From the NCBI GenBank assembly GCA_025057635.1, contig JANXBD010000007.1:1-47725 (forward strand): a DNA stretch of 47,725 nucleotides, in the 5' to 3' direction. The position numbers and the translations under genes were made by a program. Shown piece after piece: positions 1 through 8,862 of this stretch (positions within the stretch are counted from its first letter, which is position 1; each line of letters opens with the position of its first letter). Below the pieces are notes generated by a model that was not told where the DNA came from, made no database searches, and worked only from the letters and a program-made list of their open reading frames with translations. Origin of the DNA: Thermoflexus sp. GTDB taxonomy: Bacteria; Chloroflexota; Anaerolineae; Thermoflexales; Thermoflexaceae.

Positions 1-266
1 GTTTCCGCCGCCGAGCGGGAAAGGCCCACCTCGCCGGCGCCGTAGACCTTCGGGCGGCCGGCCAAATAGCGCTCCAGCTCCTCGATCATCTCCTGCGGGT
101 CGGCCCCGGCCCGGCGCACCACCTGCGGCACCACCCCGTCCGACTGGCGCAATAGCGAAAGCAGCAGGTGCTCGTTCTCGATGGCCGGGTGCCGGTATTC
201 CTCGGCCAGCCGCTGGGCCTCCAGCAGGGCCTCCTGAGCCTTCTCCGTATACCGATTCAAGTTCAT
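1..266 (-). CDS. clpB: ATP-dependent chaperone ClpB, N-terminal fragment (runs off the window)
   Basis: Only the first 88 residues are inside the window. They form the Clp N-domain, starting MNLNRYTEKAQEALLEAQ and containing the family signature ENEHLLLSLLRQ. ClpB is a hexameric AAA+ disaggregase that works with DnaK in the cytosol; the N-domain binds substrate. The ATG at 266-264 is preceded by a strong ribosome-binding site (GGAGG, about 9 bases upstream). The sequence resembles ClpB more than ClpC because of the opening NLNRYTEKAQEA, but the ATPase domains that would settle it lie outside. The promoter must lie in 267-590; a TATAAC -10-like hexamer is seen on the minus strand at 388-383, without a convincing -35 or a CIRCE operator. 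Confidence 0.88.
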   Translation of the reverse strand, partial: MNLNRYTEKAQEALLEAQRLAEEYRHPAIENEHLLLSLLRQSDGVVPQVVRRAGADPQEMIEELERYLAGRPKVYGAGEVGLSRSAAE

Positions 267-1206
267 CCTCTTCACCTCCAAAGGGCATTCAGCGACTGCT
301 TGCCGTGAGCCCAGCGCAGAAGGATTTAAGATTTGCTTCCCACTCTAGATTCACTGCGAAGCATCACTCCTTCATCTCACACGTTATAGCAGGATGATCA
401 GAGGCAGATTAGCGCTGAGTTAACTTTTCGTCTGATTCGCCCGAGCGGTCTGTCTCTCGATCGTAGACGAAATGCCGCAGAAACATACACCGCATGTGTG
501 CTTTTCTCCCATGATACAATCTATGCGGAAAGACGGGCTTTCAAACGACAGGTCATGCTGCTCCCCTTCCGAAATCGGAGGCCGAGATGGAGATTGCCCT
601 AATGATTAAAGGCGAACTCCGCCGGTCTGCCATACCCATGTCCCGCTGCCCGTTGGATGGATTGCAACGGGTCGGACACTACGGCGTCGCACACGGATCC
701 GACAGCGGCTCTTACAGCATGTGCACAGTTCTCGCGGATGTTAGCCTCATCCTCCCCGGCGTCATCCCAGCAGCGAAGACGGATGGGCGCTCCATCCTTG
801 CCATCAGGAGCGTGCTCCGCGCCAAAGCGCCCAAGGGCCCGTTCTCCCACGCCCGCAACCGACGGATCGATGCCTATCGTGCACAGAAGCCAACGCAGGG
901 AATGACCACGTTGGCCCGCTCGGATATCCCTCGCAGGGTTTCACTCCACAGTTGTAAAGTAGCGGCGGAAATCCCAATCGATGGCATGGCCCCAGTGGTA
1001 GCTCATGCGATCTACGAAGCGATGAGGATCCGAATCACCTAGATCACAGTGACTCTGGAACAGGTATGGCGGGCACCCTCAGCGGCCTGAGCCTGTTTTC
1101 AACCCCTAAACGTTGTGTGGGAGATCTCCTAACCAAGACGGCACCTGCTTGCCTATGCGCTTGGTGTCCCCCTCAACCCACCCAATCCCGAAGGAGGTAA
1201 GGGGCC
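267..1206. other. Gene-poor stretch, possibly holding a decayed gene
   Basis: Between clpB and the glycosyltransferase no gene can be supported. The plus strand has an open frame at 587-1042 (151 codons), but its composition (Ser/Arg/Ala rich, no motif) is that of a non-coding frame and no ribosome-binding site precedes it. On the minus strand, about 1039-600, one frame reads RFVDRMSYHWGHAIDWDFRR, then a stop near 960, then continues open with more protein-like composition. This could be a degraded gene, but no family is recognised. The clpB leader lies at 267-590. Confidence 0.4.
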
Positions 1207-2412
1207 ATGGGTGATGATGCTCTAACCGGCTCAGGGACGACAACGGGGGCCTCCTCTCGTGGGGTCACCCGAGTGTTGCTTCTGATGTCGGACACCGGCG
1301 GTGGTCACCGCAGCGTCTCGGAGGCCCTGGCCGAGGGCCTGCAGGCCCTCTATGATCGAGCGGTGGAGCCCCGCATTGTGGATGCCTTCATCCAGTATGC
1401 GCCCTTCCCGCTTAATCGGTCGCCTGCCCTGTATCCCTATATGGTGAAGCCAGCGATTGTGCCCTTCTACGCTCGGGCCTGGCATTTCGCCAACCATCCC
1501 CGTCGGGCGCGGCAGCTGGCTTATCTCTTCTGGCCGTGGGTGCGGGATCGGATCGCCAAGCTCTTCACCGAGAACCCGGCCGATATCATCGTCTCGGTCC
1601 ACCCGCTGTTCAACGACGTCACCCTGCGATACTGGATGCAGGCTCCCCGCCGGGTTCCCTTCGTCATCGTGATTTGCGACATCGGCAACATCCATGCCTT
1701 CTGGTGCGCGAATGCGGATCTGGTCATCGCGCCTCATGAAGGGGCGCGGCGTCGCACCATCGCTTGTGGAGTTCCGCCGGAACGGGTGATCGTGACCGGC
1801 TTCCCGATTCGGCTGCGATTCCGGGAGGTGCGGAACAAGCCGAAAACCTACTGGCGGGAACAGTTGGGCTGGCGGCTGGATCTCCCCACCGTGCTGGTGA
1901 TGGGCGGCGGCGAGGGAATGGGAAAGGTCTTCGAAAACGCCCGGGCGGTGGCGGAATCTGGGCTCTCGGTGCAGATGGCGGTGGTGGCAGGCCGGAATGA
2001 GCGGCTGCGCCGCCGTCTGGCGGCCGTCGATTGGCCCATCCCAACATACATCTACAGCTTTGTGCGGAACATCCCGGAGATGATGGCGGCGGCAGACCTT
2101 CTGATCACCAAGGCGGGCCCGAACACCATCGCCGAGGCTCTGGCCGTCGGCCGTCCGATGATCCTCACTCACTATCTGCCCGGCCAGGAGGAGGGCAACG
2201 TGGACTACGTGGTGAATGGGGGCGCAGGGGTCTATGCCCCAGAGCCTGAGCAGGTGAAAGAAACCCTGCGGAAATGGCTGACCCGCCCAGAGTTGCTGGA
2301 AACCCTCTCTCAGCGCGCGACATCCATGGGATATCCGGATGCCGCGTTAGATGCCGCCCGCTGGATCTGGGAGATCGCCCATTCCGGGCGCCCGGGCTCG
2401 AAAGGGGCTTGA
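1207..2412 (+). CDS. UgtP/MGDG-synthase-like glycolipid glycosyltransferase (GT28)
   Basis: A 401-residue cytosolic or membrane-associated glycosyltransferase of the GT28/MurG fold. Families of this type transfer a sugar from a UDP-sugar to diacylglycerol, giving mono- or diglycosyl-diacylglycerol for the membrane. After a non-conserved 20-residue tail, the N-terminal domain opens with LLLMSDTGGGHRS (about 24-36), the glycine-rich loop of MGDG synthases. SVHPLF near 138 is also typical. The C-terminal donor-binding domain has MGGGEGMGK and then KAGPNTIAEALAVGRP (about 302-317), matching the UDP-sugar-binding GGxxT/E-A region. The ATG at 1207 has an almost perfect ribosome-binding site, AAGGAGGT, 8 bases before it. 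The gene stands alone; donor sugar and number of sugars added cannot be told from sequence. MurG itself is unlikely because the MurG lipid-II signatures are absent. Confidence 0.85.
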   Translation: MGDDALTGSGTTTGASSRGVTRVLLLMSDTGGGHRSVSEALAEGLQALYDRAVEPRIVDAFIQYAPFPLNRSPALYPYMVKPAIVPFYARAWHFANHPRRARQLAYLFWPWVRDRIAKLFTENPADIIVSVHPLFNDVTLRYWMQAPRRVPFVIVICDIGNIHAFWCANADLVIAPHEGARRRTIACGVPPERVIVTGFPIRLRFREVRNKPKTYWREQLGWRLDLPTVLVMGGGEGMGKVFENARAVAESGLSVQMAVVAGRNERLRRRLAAVDWPIPTYIYSFVRNIPEMMAAADLLITKAGPNTIAEALAVGRPMILTHYLPGQEEGNVDYVVNGGAGVYAPEPEQVKETLRKWLTRPELLETLSQRATSMGYPDAALDAARWIWEIAHSGRPGSKGA

Positions 2413-2448
2413 AGCCTGTGTGCGAAATGGGCCAGAGGGGTCGTCTGC

Positions 2449-2492
2449 GAATTCAGCACGAATCCATGAACGGTGCGTGCTGAGTTCATGGA
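2449..2492. repeat. Two overlapping, mutually exclusive inverted repeats
   Basis: Just 3' of the glycosyltransferase, GAATTCAGCACG (2449-2460) can pair with CGTGCTGAGTTC (2476-2487): 12 pairs with one G-T wobble. TCCATGAAC (2463-2471) can pair perfectly with GTTCATGGA (2484-2492). The right arms overlap, so only one hairpin can form at a time. No T-run follows, so it is not a classic terminator. It could be a small palindromic repeat element, an RNA switch or a protein-binding site. Confidence 0.6.
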
Positions 2493-2576
2493 CGGCCCCG
2501 TCGCCCCCATATCCGGTGTCACCCGAGGGCTCTCCTCTTAACACGTTGTGTCCTTTGTGGTTGCCCTTCGTGGTTC

Positions 2577-3120
2577 ATGGTGCGCGTCTGTCTTTTCCTG
2601 GTTCTATCTATAGGGCACCTGTTAGCCTGGTTGTCGCCTGAGCGTGCCACGCCGCTCTATCCCCGTTTCTTTCATCTCACTATTGCTGATGGCCTTTCAC
2701 ATATATGGTCTATGCGATCGTTCAGGATCCCTAGGGTTTCCTCTGGTTCGGCACCCAGGATGGCCTGAACCGTTACGACGGCTATACCTTCACGGTCTTC
2801 CGCCACCGACGCTCCGACCCGAACTCCCTGACCCACAGCACCGTTCAGGCGCTGGCGGTGGACAGAACCGGCACCCTCTGGGTGGGGACTGTCGGTGGAG
2901 TGAACCGTTATGACCGGGAGAGCGGTCGCTTTATCCACTATCCCGAGGTCGCCGAGTCCGTCACTGCGCTTTACTCGGCTCCGGACGGGACCCTCTGGGT
3001 GGGCACAGCCGGCGCGGGGCTATTCCACTATGACCCGACCAGCGATCGGTTCCTTCCCGTCCCCGCATCTTTGTCCGATCTCCACACCCTGACCTTTGAT
3101 AGGCTGGGCAATCGGCTGGG
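2577..3120 (+). pseudogene. Decayed two-component sensor with Reg_prop propeller, N-terminal remnant
   Basis: From ATG 2577 the frame encodes a signal-peptide-like start (MVRVCLFLVLSIGHLLAW), then FFHLTIADGLSH, the usual beginning of Reg_prop periplasmic sensor propellers. Around 2700-2712 the frame shifts; the next frame gives YAIVQDP, an in-frame TAG at 2732-2734, then [17 protein letters not shown] and further blades such as [15 protein letters not shown] and [16 protein letters not shown]. Homology stops near 3105-3120. Intact members are about 1000-1400 residues and end in histidine-kinase and receiver domains. Here only about 180 residues of propeller remain, with a frameshift, a nonsense codon and loss of everything downstream, so it is a clear pseudogene. 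The intact gene downstream (THEP1) marks the truncation border. Confidence 0.85.
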
Positions 3121-3180
3121 CTTGTGTATTGCCGATTCGTTCTGTTCGGAAAAAGACCTTGGATGTCCGGGGGAAGAAGC

Positions 3181-3723
3181 ATGGGTCCCGTTCTACTTCT
3201 CACCGGCCGGCCGGGCGTAGGCAAGACGACTTGGATCCGCCGGGTGGCGGAAGCCCTGGGGGACCGGGCGGGTGGATTCTACACAGAGGAAATCCGGGGT
3301 TTGCACGGCCGACTGGGCTTCCGTCTGGTGACCCTGGATGGCCGGGCAGCAGTCTTCGCCCATGTGGACTGGGTCGGTCGCACTCCTTATCGCGTCGGGC
3401 GGTACGGCGTGGATGTGGAAGTCCTGAATCGTCTGGGCGTGGCGGCGATCCACGAGGCGATGGTCGGAAAGGAAGTGGTGCTGGTGGATGAGATCGGGAA
3501 GATGGAGCTGTTCAGCGCGGCGTTCCGCGAAGCCCTGGACGCGGTGGCAGCCAGCCCTCGTCCCCTGATCGCCACCATCACCCGGAGCCCACATCCCTGG
3601 GCCGACGCCTTCAAACGCCGTCCCGGCCTGGAGCTCTGGGAGCTGACGCCTGCGAATCGCGAGGCGCTCTTCGACCGTGCGTTGCAATGGATTCAGGCGA
3701 CGCATGCGCAATTTCACAGCTAA
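3181..3723 (+). CDS. THEP1-type nucleoside-triphosphatase
   Basis: 180 residues. The P-loop GRPGVGKTT lies near residues 8-16 and the Walker B segment [11 protein letters not shown] near 101, followed by FREALDAV and LIATITRS. This is the layout of the NTPase_1/THEP1 family (Pfam NTPase_1), which hydrolyses NTPs to NDPs; the physiological role is not settled. Length (about 170-190 residues) fits a complete protein. I chose ATG 3181 because GGGGGAAG precedes it and the P-loop then sits where the family has it; upstream in-frame ATGs at 3124 and 3163 only add sequence that overlaps the decayed sensor. It is followed by about 150 bases of empty DNA before a convergent gene, so it appears to be a single-gene unit. 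Confidence 0.85.
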   Translation: MGPVLLLTGRPGVGKTTWIRRVAEALGDRAGGFYTEEIRGLHGRLGFRLVTLDGRAAVFAHVDWVGRTPYRVGRYGVDVEVLNRLGVAAIHEAMVGKEVVLVDEIGKMELFSAAFREALDAVAASPRPLIATITRSPHPWADAFKRRPGLELWELTPANREALFDRALQWIQATHAQFHS

Positions 3724-3873
3724 GCCTCCCTCGATGAGCCCAGAATTGAAGGGAAGGATTCGCGCGGCATTCCCATTCGCTAGCCGTTGAGCGAGAATTC
3801 GCAAAGATGAAGGTGAGGGAGGGAATAAGCATCTCCACCCATCGGACCTGCAACCGCACAACGAGCAGGCCGA

Positions 3874-4800
3874 TCAATCCGCGGGGGGAAGAAGAGGCAT
3901 TCGCCAGCGAGGAGCGCGGGCGCGAGGAGATTCCCAGATGACTAAGATGACGCTGGTCACCATCAAGAGGGCGCCGGCCCATTGAATCCATGTTAGGCGC
4001 TCACCCAGCCATCCCACGGCCAAGGACACCGTCACCAGGATCTCCGCCAACGTCAACAAGGCAGCCTGGGCCCCTCCCAGATGCTTCACCCCTATAAACA
4101 TCCCCAGCCTCGAGAACACTAAAACAACAGCCATCGTAAAGATGGGGCCTAAGGAATCTGAGGGCACAGGGGGACGAGGATTTCCAAGCACCCATCCTGC
4201 TACGGGCGTGAAGGCCGCCATCGCCGTCAACCCATACAGCGCCAGAGTCTGAGCCGGCATCTCATATAAGACCCGCTGGCTCAGCACCACGTGAAGCGCA
4301 TACAAGCCGCTGGAGAGCAGCATCAGCAACACTCCGAAGAGATCCGGTGCCCCATGAAAGCGGCCCAACAGGAAAATAAGACCCACACTGGCCAGAAGCA
4401 TCCGCAAACCGGTGAGGGTCGGGATCGGCTCGCCGTTCAGCCGGATCATCAGGGCAACCAGAATGGGATACATGGAATAGATCAGATGAGCCACTGCGGC
4501 ATCCAAGCGATAAAGGCCTAAATAGTAAAAAACCGATCCCACCGCGTTCGTGAAACCTACCGCTAAACAGCCCAGCAGGCCCACCGGGTAGATATAGAGA
4601 TAGCGACGCCAGGGGGGATAGATCAGATACAACACCCAGAGGGTTAAAGAGGCCAGTCCGGTGCGCAAGATGACGACCGCCGTAGGATCGGCACCTGCCT
4701 GGTAGGCCAACTTGGCTAGGATCGGAGCCCAACCCAGCATCACCGCTGAGAAGAGCGCCGCCGCGATCCCACGCCATCTGCCTGAGAGCGCATTCCTCAC
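3874..4800 (-). CDS. EamA/DMT-family membrane transporter
   Basis: 308 residues with about ten hydrophobic segments, made of two EamA repeats. The first spans about 12-150 (GWAPILAKLAYQAGADP, typical for repeat 1); the second spans about 155-300, ending in a hydrophobic helix (AGALLMVTSVILVIW). DMT carriers export or import small metabolites such as amino acids or purines across the cytoplasmic membrane; substrate cannot be inferred. The start is GTG at 4800-4798, chosen because AGGAGG lies 5 bases upstream on the minus strand and the first membrane helix follows directly. It is convergent with the THEP1 gene and separated by 227 bases from the amidase gene behind it. Confidence 0.85.
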   Translation of the reverse strand: MRNALSGRWRGIAAALFSAVMLGWAPILAKLAYQAGADPTAVVILRTGLASLTLWVLYLIYPPWRRYLYIYPVGLLGCLAVGFTNAVGSVFYYLGLYRLDAAVAHLIYSMYPILVALMIRLNGEPIPTLTGLRMLLASVGLIFLLGRFHGAPDLFGVLLMLLSSGLYALHVVLSQRVLYEMPAQTLALYGLTAMAAFTPVAGWVLGNPRPPVPSDSLGPIFTMAVVLVFSRLGMFIGVKHLGGAQAALLTLAEILVTVSLAVGWLGERLTWIQWAGALLMVTSVILVIWESPRARAPRWRMPLLPPAD

Positions 4801-5026
4801 CCCTTCCTCCTGCGTTACTCCTCTCCGATCCCGCCAGCGTTTCGAAGAAAGCCCATGACTTATTGCTTACGTTCAATCAGTCACACATCTCATTTCGTTG
4901 TCCCTACGCACGGAAAAACAGCTCCTGCTATTCCGGTTCATTCGTCCTAAAAATACCACTAAGCCCTGCGGTTGTCCACCTTGCCTCTCGCCTTGCACAG
5001 GTTTGACGGAGCGATCACGTCCTTAT

Positions 5027-7594
5027 TCATATCACTTGCTTATTCCCTACTGGCGCTCGACCTTGGCGGCAGAGCCGAAGGATGGCTTGAATCTGGGCGA
5101 TGAACATCCCCCGCCAGGCCGCTTCCGTTCTCCATCCCCTCGGGCACGGCACGGGATCCAGTTCCTCGTGGCCCTTCACCGCCTCAATCCCCAGACCTAG
5201 GTGTTCCAGCAGATACGCCGTCAGCCAAGCCGCCGCTGTCAGCTGGCGCTCATTCGGCGGCCGCTGTTGGAAATCCCCGATCAGCCCAACACTGACAGTG
5301 GTCGCATTATGCGTGGCTGTATGAGCGACAGCCACCGTCAGCGGGTGGATTCGATATATTAAGCCATCCGCGCTCACTAAGAAATGATAGCTTGCTCCGG
5401 GCAATCCCAGACGTTCCACCTGAAAAGCCGCAATTTCCGCAGGTGTAACCTCCGCCTCCGTCCCGGTCTGATGCAACACCACATCCCGAATCATCCCGAG
5501 CGGACGAAGCGGGAAAGACTTTTCTAAATGAGTCGGGAGGTTTCCTGTCAGATCTTGCCAAGATAGCTCTGGCACCCCAGGGACTGGGATTTTCGCTTCT
5601 TCTAAGAGCCGACGGGCGAGATCTCGGATCTTCACGCCGAGGGTTATAGAATCAGGCGGTTGAGAAGCAAGCCCGCCTCCGATTCCGGCCCCTTCTGGAA
5701 AAAGCTCTAGCACGGTTCGGATCTGGGAAGGCCCCAGCTGAAGGCGAGTGATCAACCACGCGCAAAGGCGAGCCGCTCGATCGATCTGCACCGAAGAGGG
5801 CTCCCGCTCAGCATCCCATCCCGCTATGCCGATCCCTAAGCTCACCCGCCCATATCCCCCTGCATGATCCGTCATCGATTCTAAAGGGAGCGTCCAAAAG
5901 ACCTGTCCATCCGCCGTAAGATAAAAATGATAGGGGAAGCCGCGTCGCCCACCTTGCTCCACGAGGAAATCCGCGAACGCTTGAGGAGACAAATCCCCTG
6001 GAACCGCCAGCGGATGCAGGACTAGCCAGCGGATCAGCTCGAGGGGGCGTCGTGGCCACGGCGAACGTTTCTGTCGGGGAAGGATGGGCTCGATCCACAA
6101 CAAGGAAAGGTTTAAGCGCCGGAGATCGGAATCAGCCCAGGAGCAAGGGACGATGGGCACGGCCCATGGGTCTCCTTCTATTTTCGTGTCCACAGCACGC
6201 ACCCAGCCGATCTGCTCATCGAACTGGACTTGCCACCACCCTCGATCCGGAGTAGAGAGTTTAGCGACCCCGCGGTGGCCCTCAGGAAGCTCTCGGAGCG
6301 CTGAAGCGCGGAGGGATGGGGCAAGGCGAAGGGCGGTCGGTCGGCGCAGTGTCAGGAGAACCGGAACTGGCCGATCCACGGGGATGCTCTGGGGATCGCC
6401 ATGGAGAACCAGAACGTCGCGGGGCAACCACCCTCGACGACCAGTTTCAGGCTGAAGCCAGGAATACCATTCCCGATCCTCCGTGCAGGCAATTGCGACC
6501 CCAATAAGACCCTTCGGAAGAGGATCTCCCCATGCCTGCCCGCCTGGGGAACGATAGAGGCGCGCTTCCTGACGGAGAGTGGCCCGCGGATAGCCCTGGA
6601 ACCCTACATCCCATCGGAAACGTGCGGCCAGCGCGCGATCCAGATCCCTGAGCAGACGCTCTTTACCTTCGAGGAACCAAGGATCCACGCGCTGCCAACG
6701 ATACAGGATCATGCATCGAATCGGAGGATGGGCTGGCTCCGCATTCCAACGATGGATCTCCGCATAGGCCTCCGAGATCCATCCGGTATCGTCATCTGGC
6801 CAAGGGATCGGCCGCCCATGGCGATCCCCCATGCAGGCCTCGGTAATGAAGATCGGCAGATGGCGCAGGTGCGGCGGGATGGCTTCGATAAAATCCTGAT
6901 AGGCTCGGAAGCCGGAACGGCGGCTTTCATACGGCGGAGAACAGCGGGCCTCGTCGGTGAGGGAATGAGGATCGGAGCTCTGGCTAGCCACGTGAAGGGT
7001 GATGCCATCCAGATTCTCGCCGATCGCCATCAGGACATCTTGGAAGTAAACCACCCAATCCCCCGTCGGGTTTTCAAAGTAGCGAAGCACAGCTGTGAAA
7101 GGCGCCACGGCCGCGGGGATCACCGCGTCTTCCTCATGGCCAGGCTGGTTGCGGATCCATTCTCGGCACTGTCGAAAACAACGCGCATAACGCTCAGGGG
7201 TAATCCACTCTGCTGCTTCGAAGCGGCGAGCGGCAGGATCGACACGAGCGCCGGGCTGCTGCTGGGGATGATTCGGCTCGTTCCCAATTATCCAGATATG
7301 GGCACCGGGGGATGCAGCCACAAAGCGAGCACAGCGTCGGGCGAAGCGCTCGTAACGATCTGAGGACGGAAGTGTGCCGTTGGGATATCGGCCGTAGTTC
7401 AGCACAACGAGAACGCCGAAACCTGCATCAGCCCATGTCTGATAGACCGATCCGCGACCGCTGCTGTCCTCCGGGTCGTCCCCGATGGTCTCCTCGAAAA
7501 CTACCCATCCGGTCAAGCCAGCGGCGCGAAACCGTTCCCACCATAGGCCGGGATCGTAGACCCCATATAGATAAAGCGGCCATGATCTGGGCAT
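5027..7594 (-). CDS. Multidomain protein: GH-A-like TIM barrel, two SH3-like domains, two amidase (PGRP-type) domains
   Basis: 855 residues. Residues about 5-325 look like a clan GH-A TIM barrel: WIIGNEPNH gives Glu106 as putative acid/base and FITEA gives Glu252 as putative nucleophile. About 335-400 and 410-475 are two SH3-like segments (GWLPRD, WWQVQFDEQIGWVR). About 515-665 and 698-845 are two Amidase_2/PGRP domains. The second keeps putative zinc ligands His708 (VVLHQT), His758 (AHTATH) and Cys817 (PCPRG). The first keeps His527 and His577 but lacks the Cys, so it is probably inactive. Family knowledge suggests glycan binding or cleavage and amide-bond cleavage in peptidoglycan. No signal peptide or membrane helix is visible. 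It starts 53 bases after recF on the same strand, so it is probably co-transcribed. The ribosome-binding site is weak. Confidence 0.75.
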   Translation of the reverse strand: MPRSWPLYLYGVYDPGLWWERFRAAGLTGWVVFEETIGDDPEDSSGRGSVYQTWADAGFGVLVVLNYGRYPNGTLPSSDRYERFARRCARFVAASPGAHIWIIGNEPNHPQQQPGARVDPAARRFEAAEWITPERYARCFRQCREWIRNQPGHEEDAVIPAAVAPFTAVLRYFENPTGDWVVYFQDVLMAIGENLDGITLHVASQSSDPHSLTDEARCSPPYESRRSGFRAYQDFIEAIPPHLRHLPIFITEACMGDRHGRPIPWPDDDTGWISEAYAEIHRWNAEPAHPPIRCMILYRWQRVDPWFLEGKERLLRDLDRALAARFRWDVGFQGYPRATLRQEARLYRSPGGQAWGDPLPKGLIGVAIACTEDREWYSWLQPETGRRGWLPRDVLVLHGDPQSIPVDRPVPVLLTLRRPTALRLAPSLRASALRELPEGHRGVAKLSTPDRGWWQVQFDEQIGWVRAVDTKIEGDPWAVPIVPCSWADSDLRRLNLSLLWIEPILPRQKRSPWPRRPLELIRWLVLHPLAVPGDLSPQAFADFLVEQGGRRGFPYHFYLTADGQVFWTLPLESMTDHAGGYGRVSLGIGIAGWDAEREPSSVQIDRAARLCAWLITRLQLGPSQIRTVLELFPEGAGIGGGLASQPPDSITLGVKIRDLARRLLEEAKIPVPGVPELSWQDLTGNLPTHLEKSFPLRPLGMIRDVVLHQTGTEAEVTPAEIAAFQVERLGLPGASYHFLVSADGLIYRIHPLTVAVAHTATHNATTVSVGLIGDFQQRPPNERQLTAAAWLTAYLLEHLGLGIEAVKGHEELDPVPCPRGWRTEAAWRGMFIAQIQAILRLCRQGRAPVGNKQVI

Positions 7595-7647
7595 ATCCCA
7601 TCCCCGAGGCCGAGGCTCATCCCCTGAATACCAGGGGTCACAACGCG

Positions 7648-8862
7648 CTACCAGTCCTCTTGAAGGAAGCCTTGCCGCACCACAAAACGACGAGCCCGCT
7701 CTTGGAACTCTAACTCGAAGCGCATTCGGTCTGCAGTGGTTATAATCGCCTGCTCCACCTCTTCCAAGGCACGAAGCAGATAACGTCGACGCTCTTCATC
7801 CAGTTCAGCCATCACTTCATCCAGCAACAAGACAGGGCTTTCCTGAAAGATAGAGGCCAGCCAGCGAGCAGCGGCCAGCTTGAAGGCCAAGATCGCCGTG
7901 CGCTGTTGCCCACGCGAGCCGTAAAGGCCCACATCCACGCCATCCACGATGAAACGCAGATCATCCCGATGAGGGCCAATCCGGGTCGTTCCCCGCTGGA
8001 TATCCTGCGCCCGCTCACGCAGCAAGGCACGTCGGAACCTTTCCCGCCATTCAACCTCCCGGAACGTCTCCCCCCACATCATCCCCACGAGTGCCATCTG
8101 TCCCTCTGCTTGAAAAGGATCGAGGCCGGGCACGTAACGCAACCATAAAGGCTCCCCCCCGCTGAGGGCTTTGTGAACATCCTCAGCATACCGAGCGATA
8201 GCATGCAGGGCACGGGCCCGCTGATCGATCAAGGGCGCTCCATACCGAGCCACTGCTTCATCCCACACATCCAGATGCGCCGGGTCATTCTTCTCCTCTT
8301 GCAGACGGCGAAGCAGCGCGTTGCGCTGAGAAAGGGCCCGCTGATAAGAAGCCAACATCCGAGCAAAGTCGGGGGAGGTCTGGGCGATTAGGAGATCCAA
8401 TAACCGCCGCCGTCCGGTTGGAGGACCTCCAACCACCTCCACATCCTGGGGCGTAAAGAGGACAACCGCTGCATGACCGAAAAGATCTAGCGCCCGATGA
8501 GGGATCCCATTAATACGCACCTGCTTACGGATCGCTGCGGTCTGCAGGTCAGGAACAGCCTGGGAGAGCTGGCGTCCTTCCGCAACTAATGCGATTTCCA
8601 GACGAACTGGGCCATCCTTTCGCACAAATTCGGCGATCACGCGGGCGAAGGGCATAGGATCCCGCCAAGCGGCCCAGTGGATCAGTTCCCGATCGCTGCT
8701 GGTGCGAAAAGAGTGACCCATGGCCGCATAAGCGATGGCCTCTAAGAGGTTCGTTTTCCCCTGGGCGTTCGCGCCGTAAACCATAATCGCTCGTGGCTCC
8801 AATCGCCACTCAAGCCGCGCATAATTTCGAAATTGGGTTAAGCTGAGCGATCGCAGCCACAT
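7648..8862 (-). CDS. recF: DNA replication/repair protein RecF
   Basis: 404 residues from ATG 8862, starting MWLRSLSLTQFRNY, the usual RecF beginning. Walker A is GANAQGKTN (about residues 30-38), the ABC signature-like segment is GSRGQQRT, and Walker B is LLLDEVMAELD near the C-terminus, in the order known for RecF. RecF is an SMC-like ATPase that binds DNA gaps and helps load RecA with RecO and RecR. A GTG five codons upstream (8877) is possible but has no better ribosome-binding site and would add non-conserved residues. Length is slightly above the common 360-380. It is not next to dnaN, dnaA or gyrB here; its downstream neighbour is the amidase fusion. Confidence 0.92.
   Translation of the reverse strand: MWLRSLSLTQFRNYARLEWRLEPRAIMVYGANAQGKTNLLEAIAYAAMGHSFRTSSDRELIHWAAWRDPMPFARVIAEFVRKDGPVRLEIALVAEGRQLSQAVPDLQTAAIRKQVRINGIPHRALDLFGHAAVVLFTPQDVEVVGGPPTGRRRLLDLLIAQTSPDFARMLASYQRALSQRNALLRRLQEEKNDPAHLDVWDEAVARYGAPLIDQRARALHAIARYAEDVHKALSGGEPLWLRYVPGLDPFQAEGQMALVGMMWGETFREVEWRERFRRALLRERAQDIQRGTTRIGPHRDDLRFIVDGVDVGLYGSRGQQRTAILAFKLAAARWLASIFQESPVLLLDEVMAELDEERRRYLLRALEEVEQAIITTADRMRFELEFQERARRFVVRQGFLQEDW

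Noticed and set aside
383-425. CIRCE/HrcA operator upstream of clpB
   Set aside because: TTAGCGCTGAGTTAA near 410-424 superficially resembles half of CIRCE, but there is no matching second arm at the right distance.
1231-2172. Long minus-strand open frame (313 codons) opposite the glycosyltransferase
   Set aside because: It is the His/Arg/Pro-rich antisense of a well-supported GT28 gene, has no family motif and no ribosome-binding site.
6401-7363. Plus-strand open frame of 320 codons
   Set aside because: Antisense of the TIM-barrel domain of the amidase fusion, which has clear family motifs.
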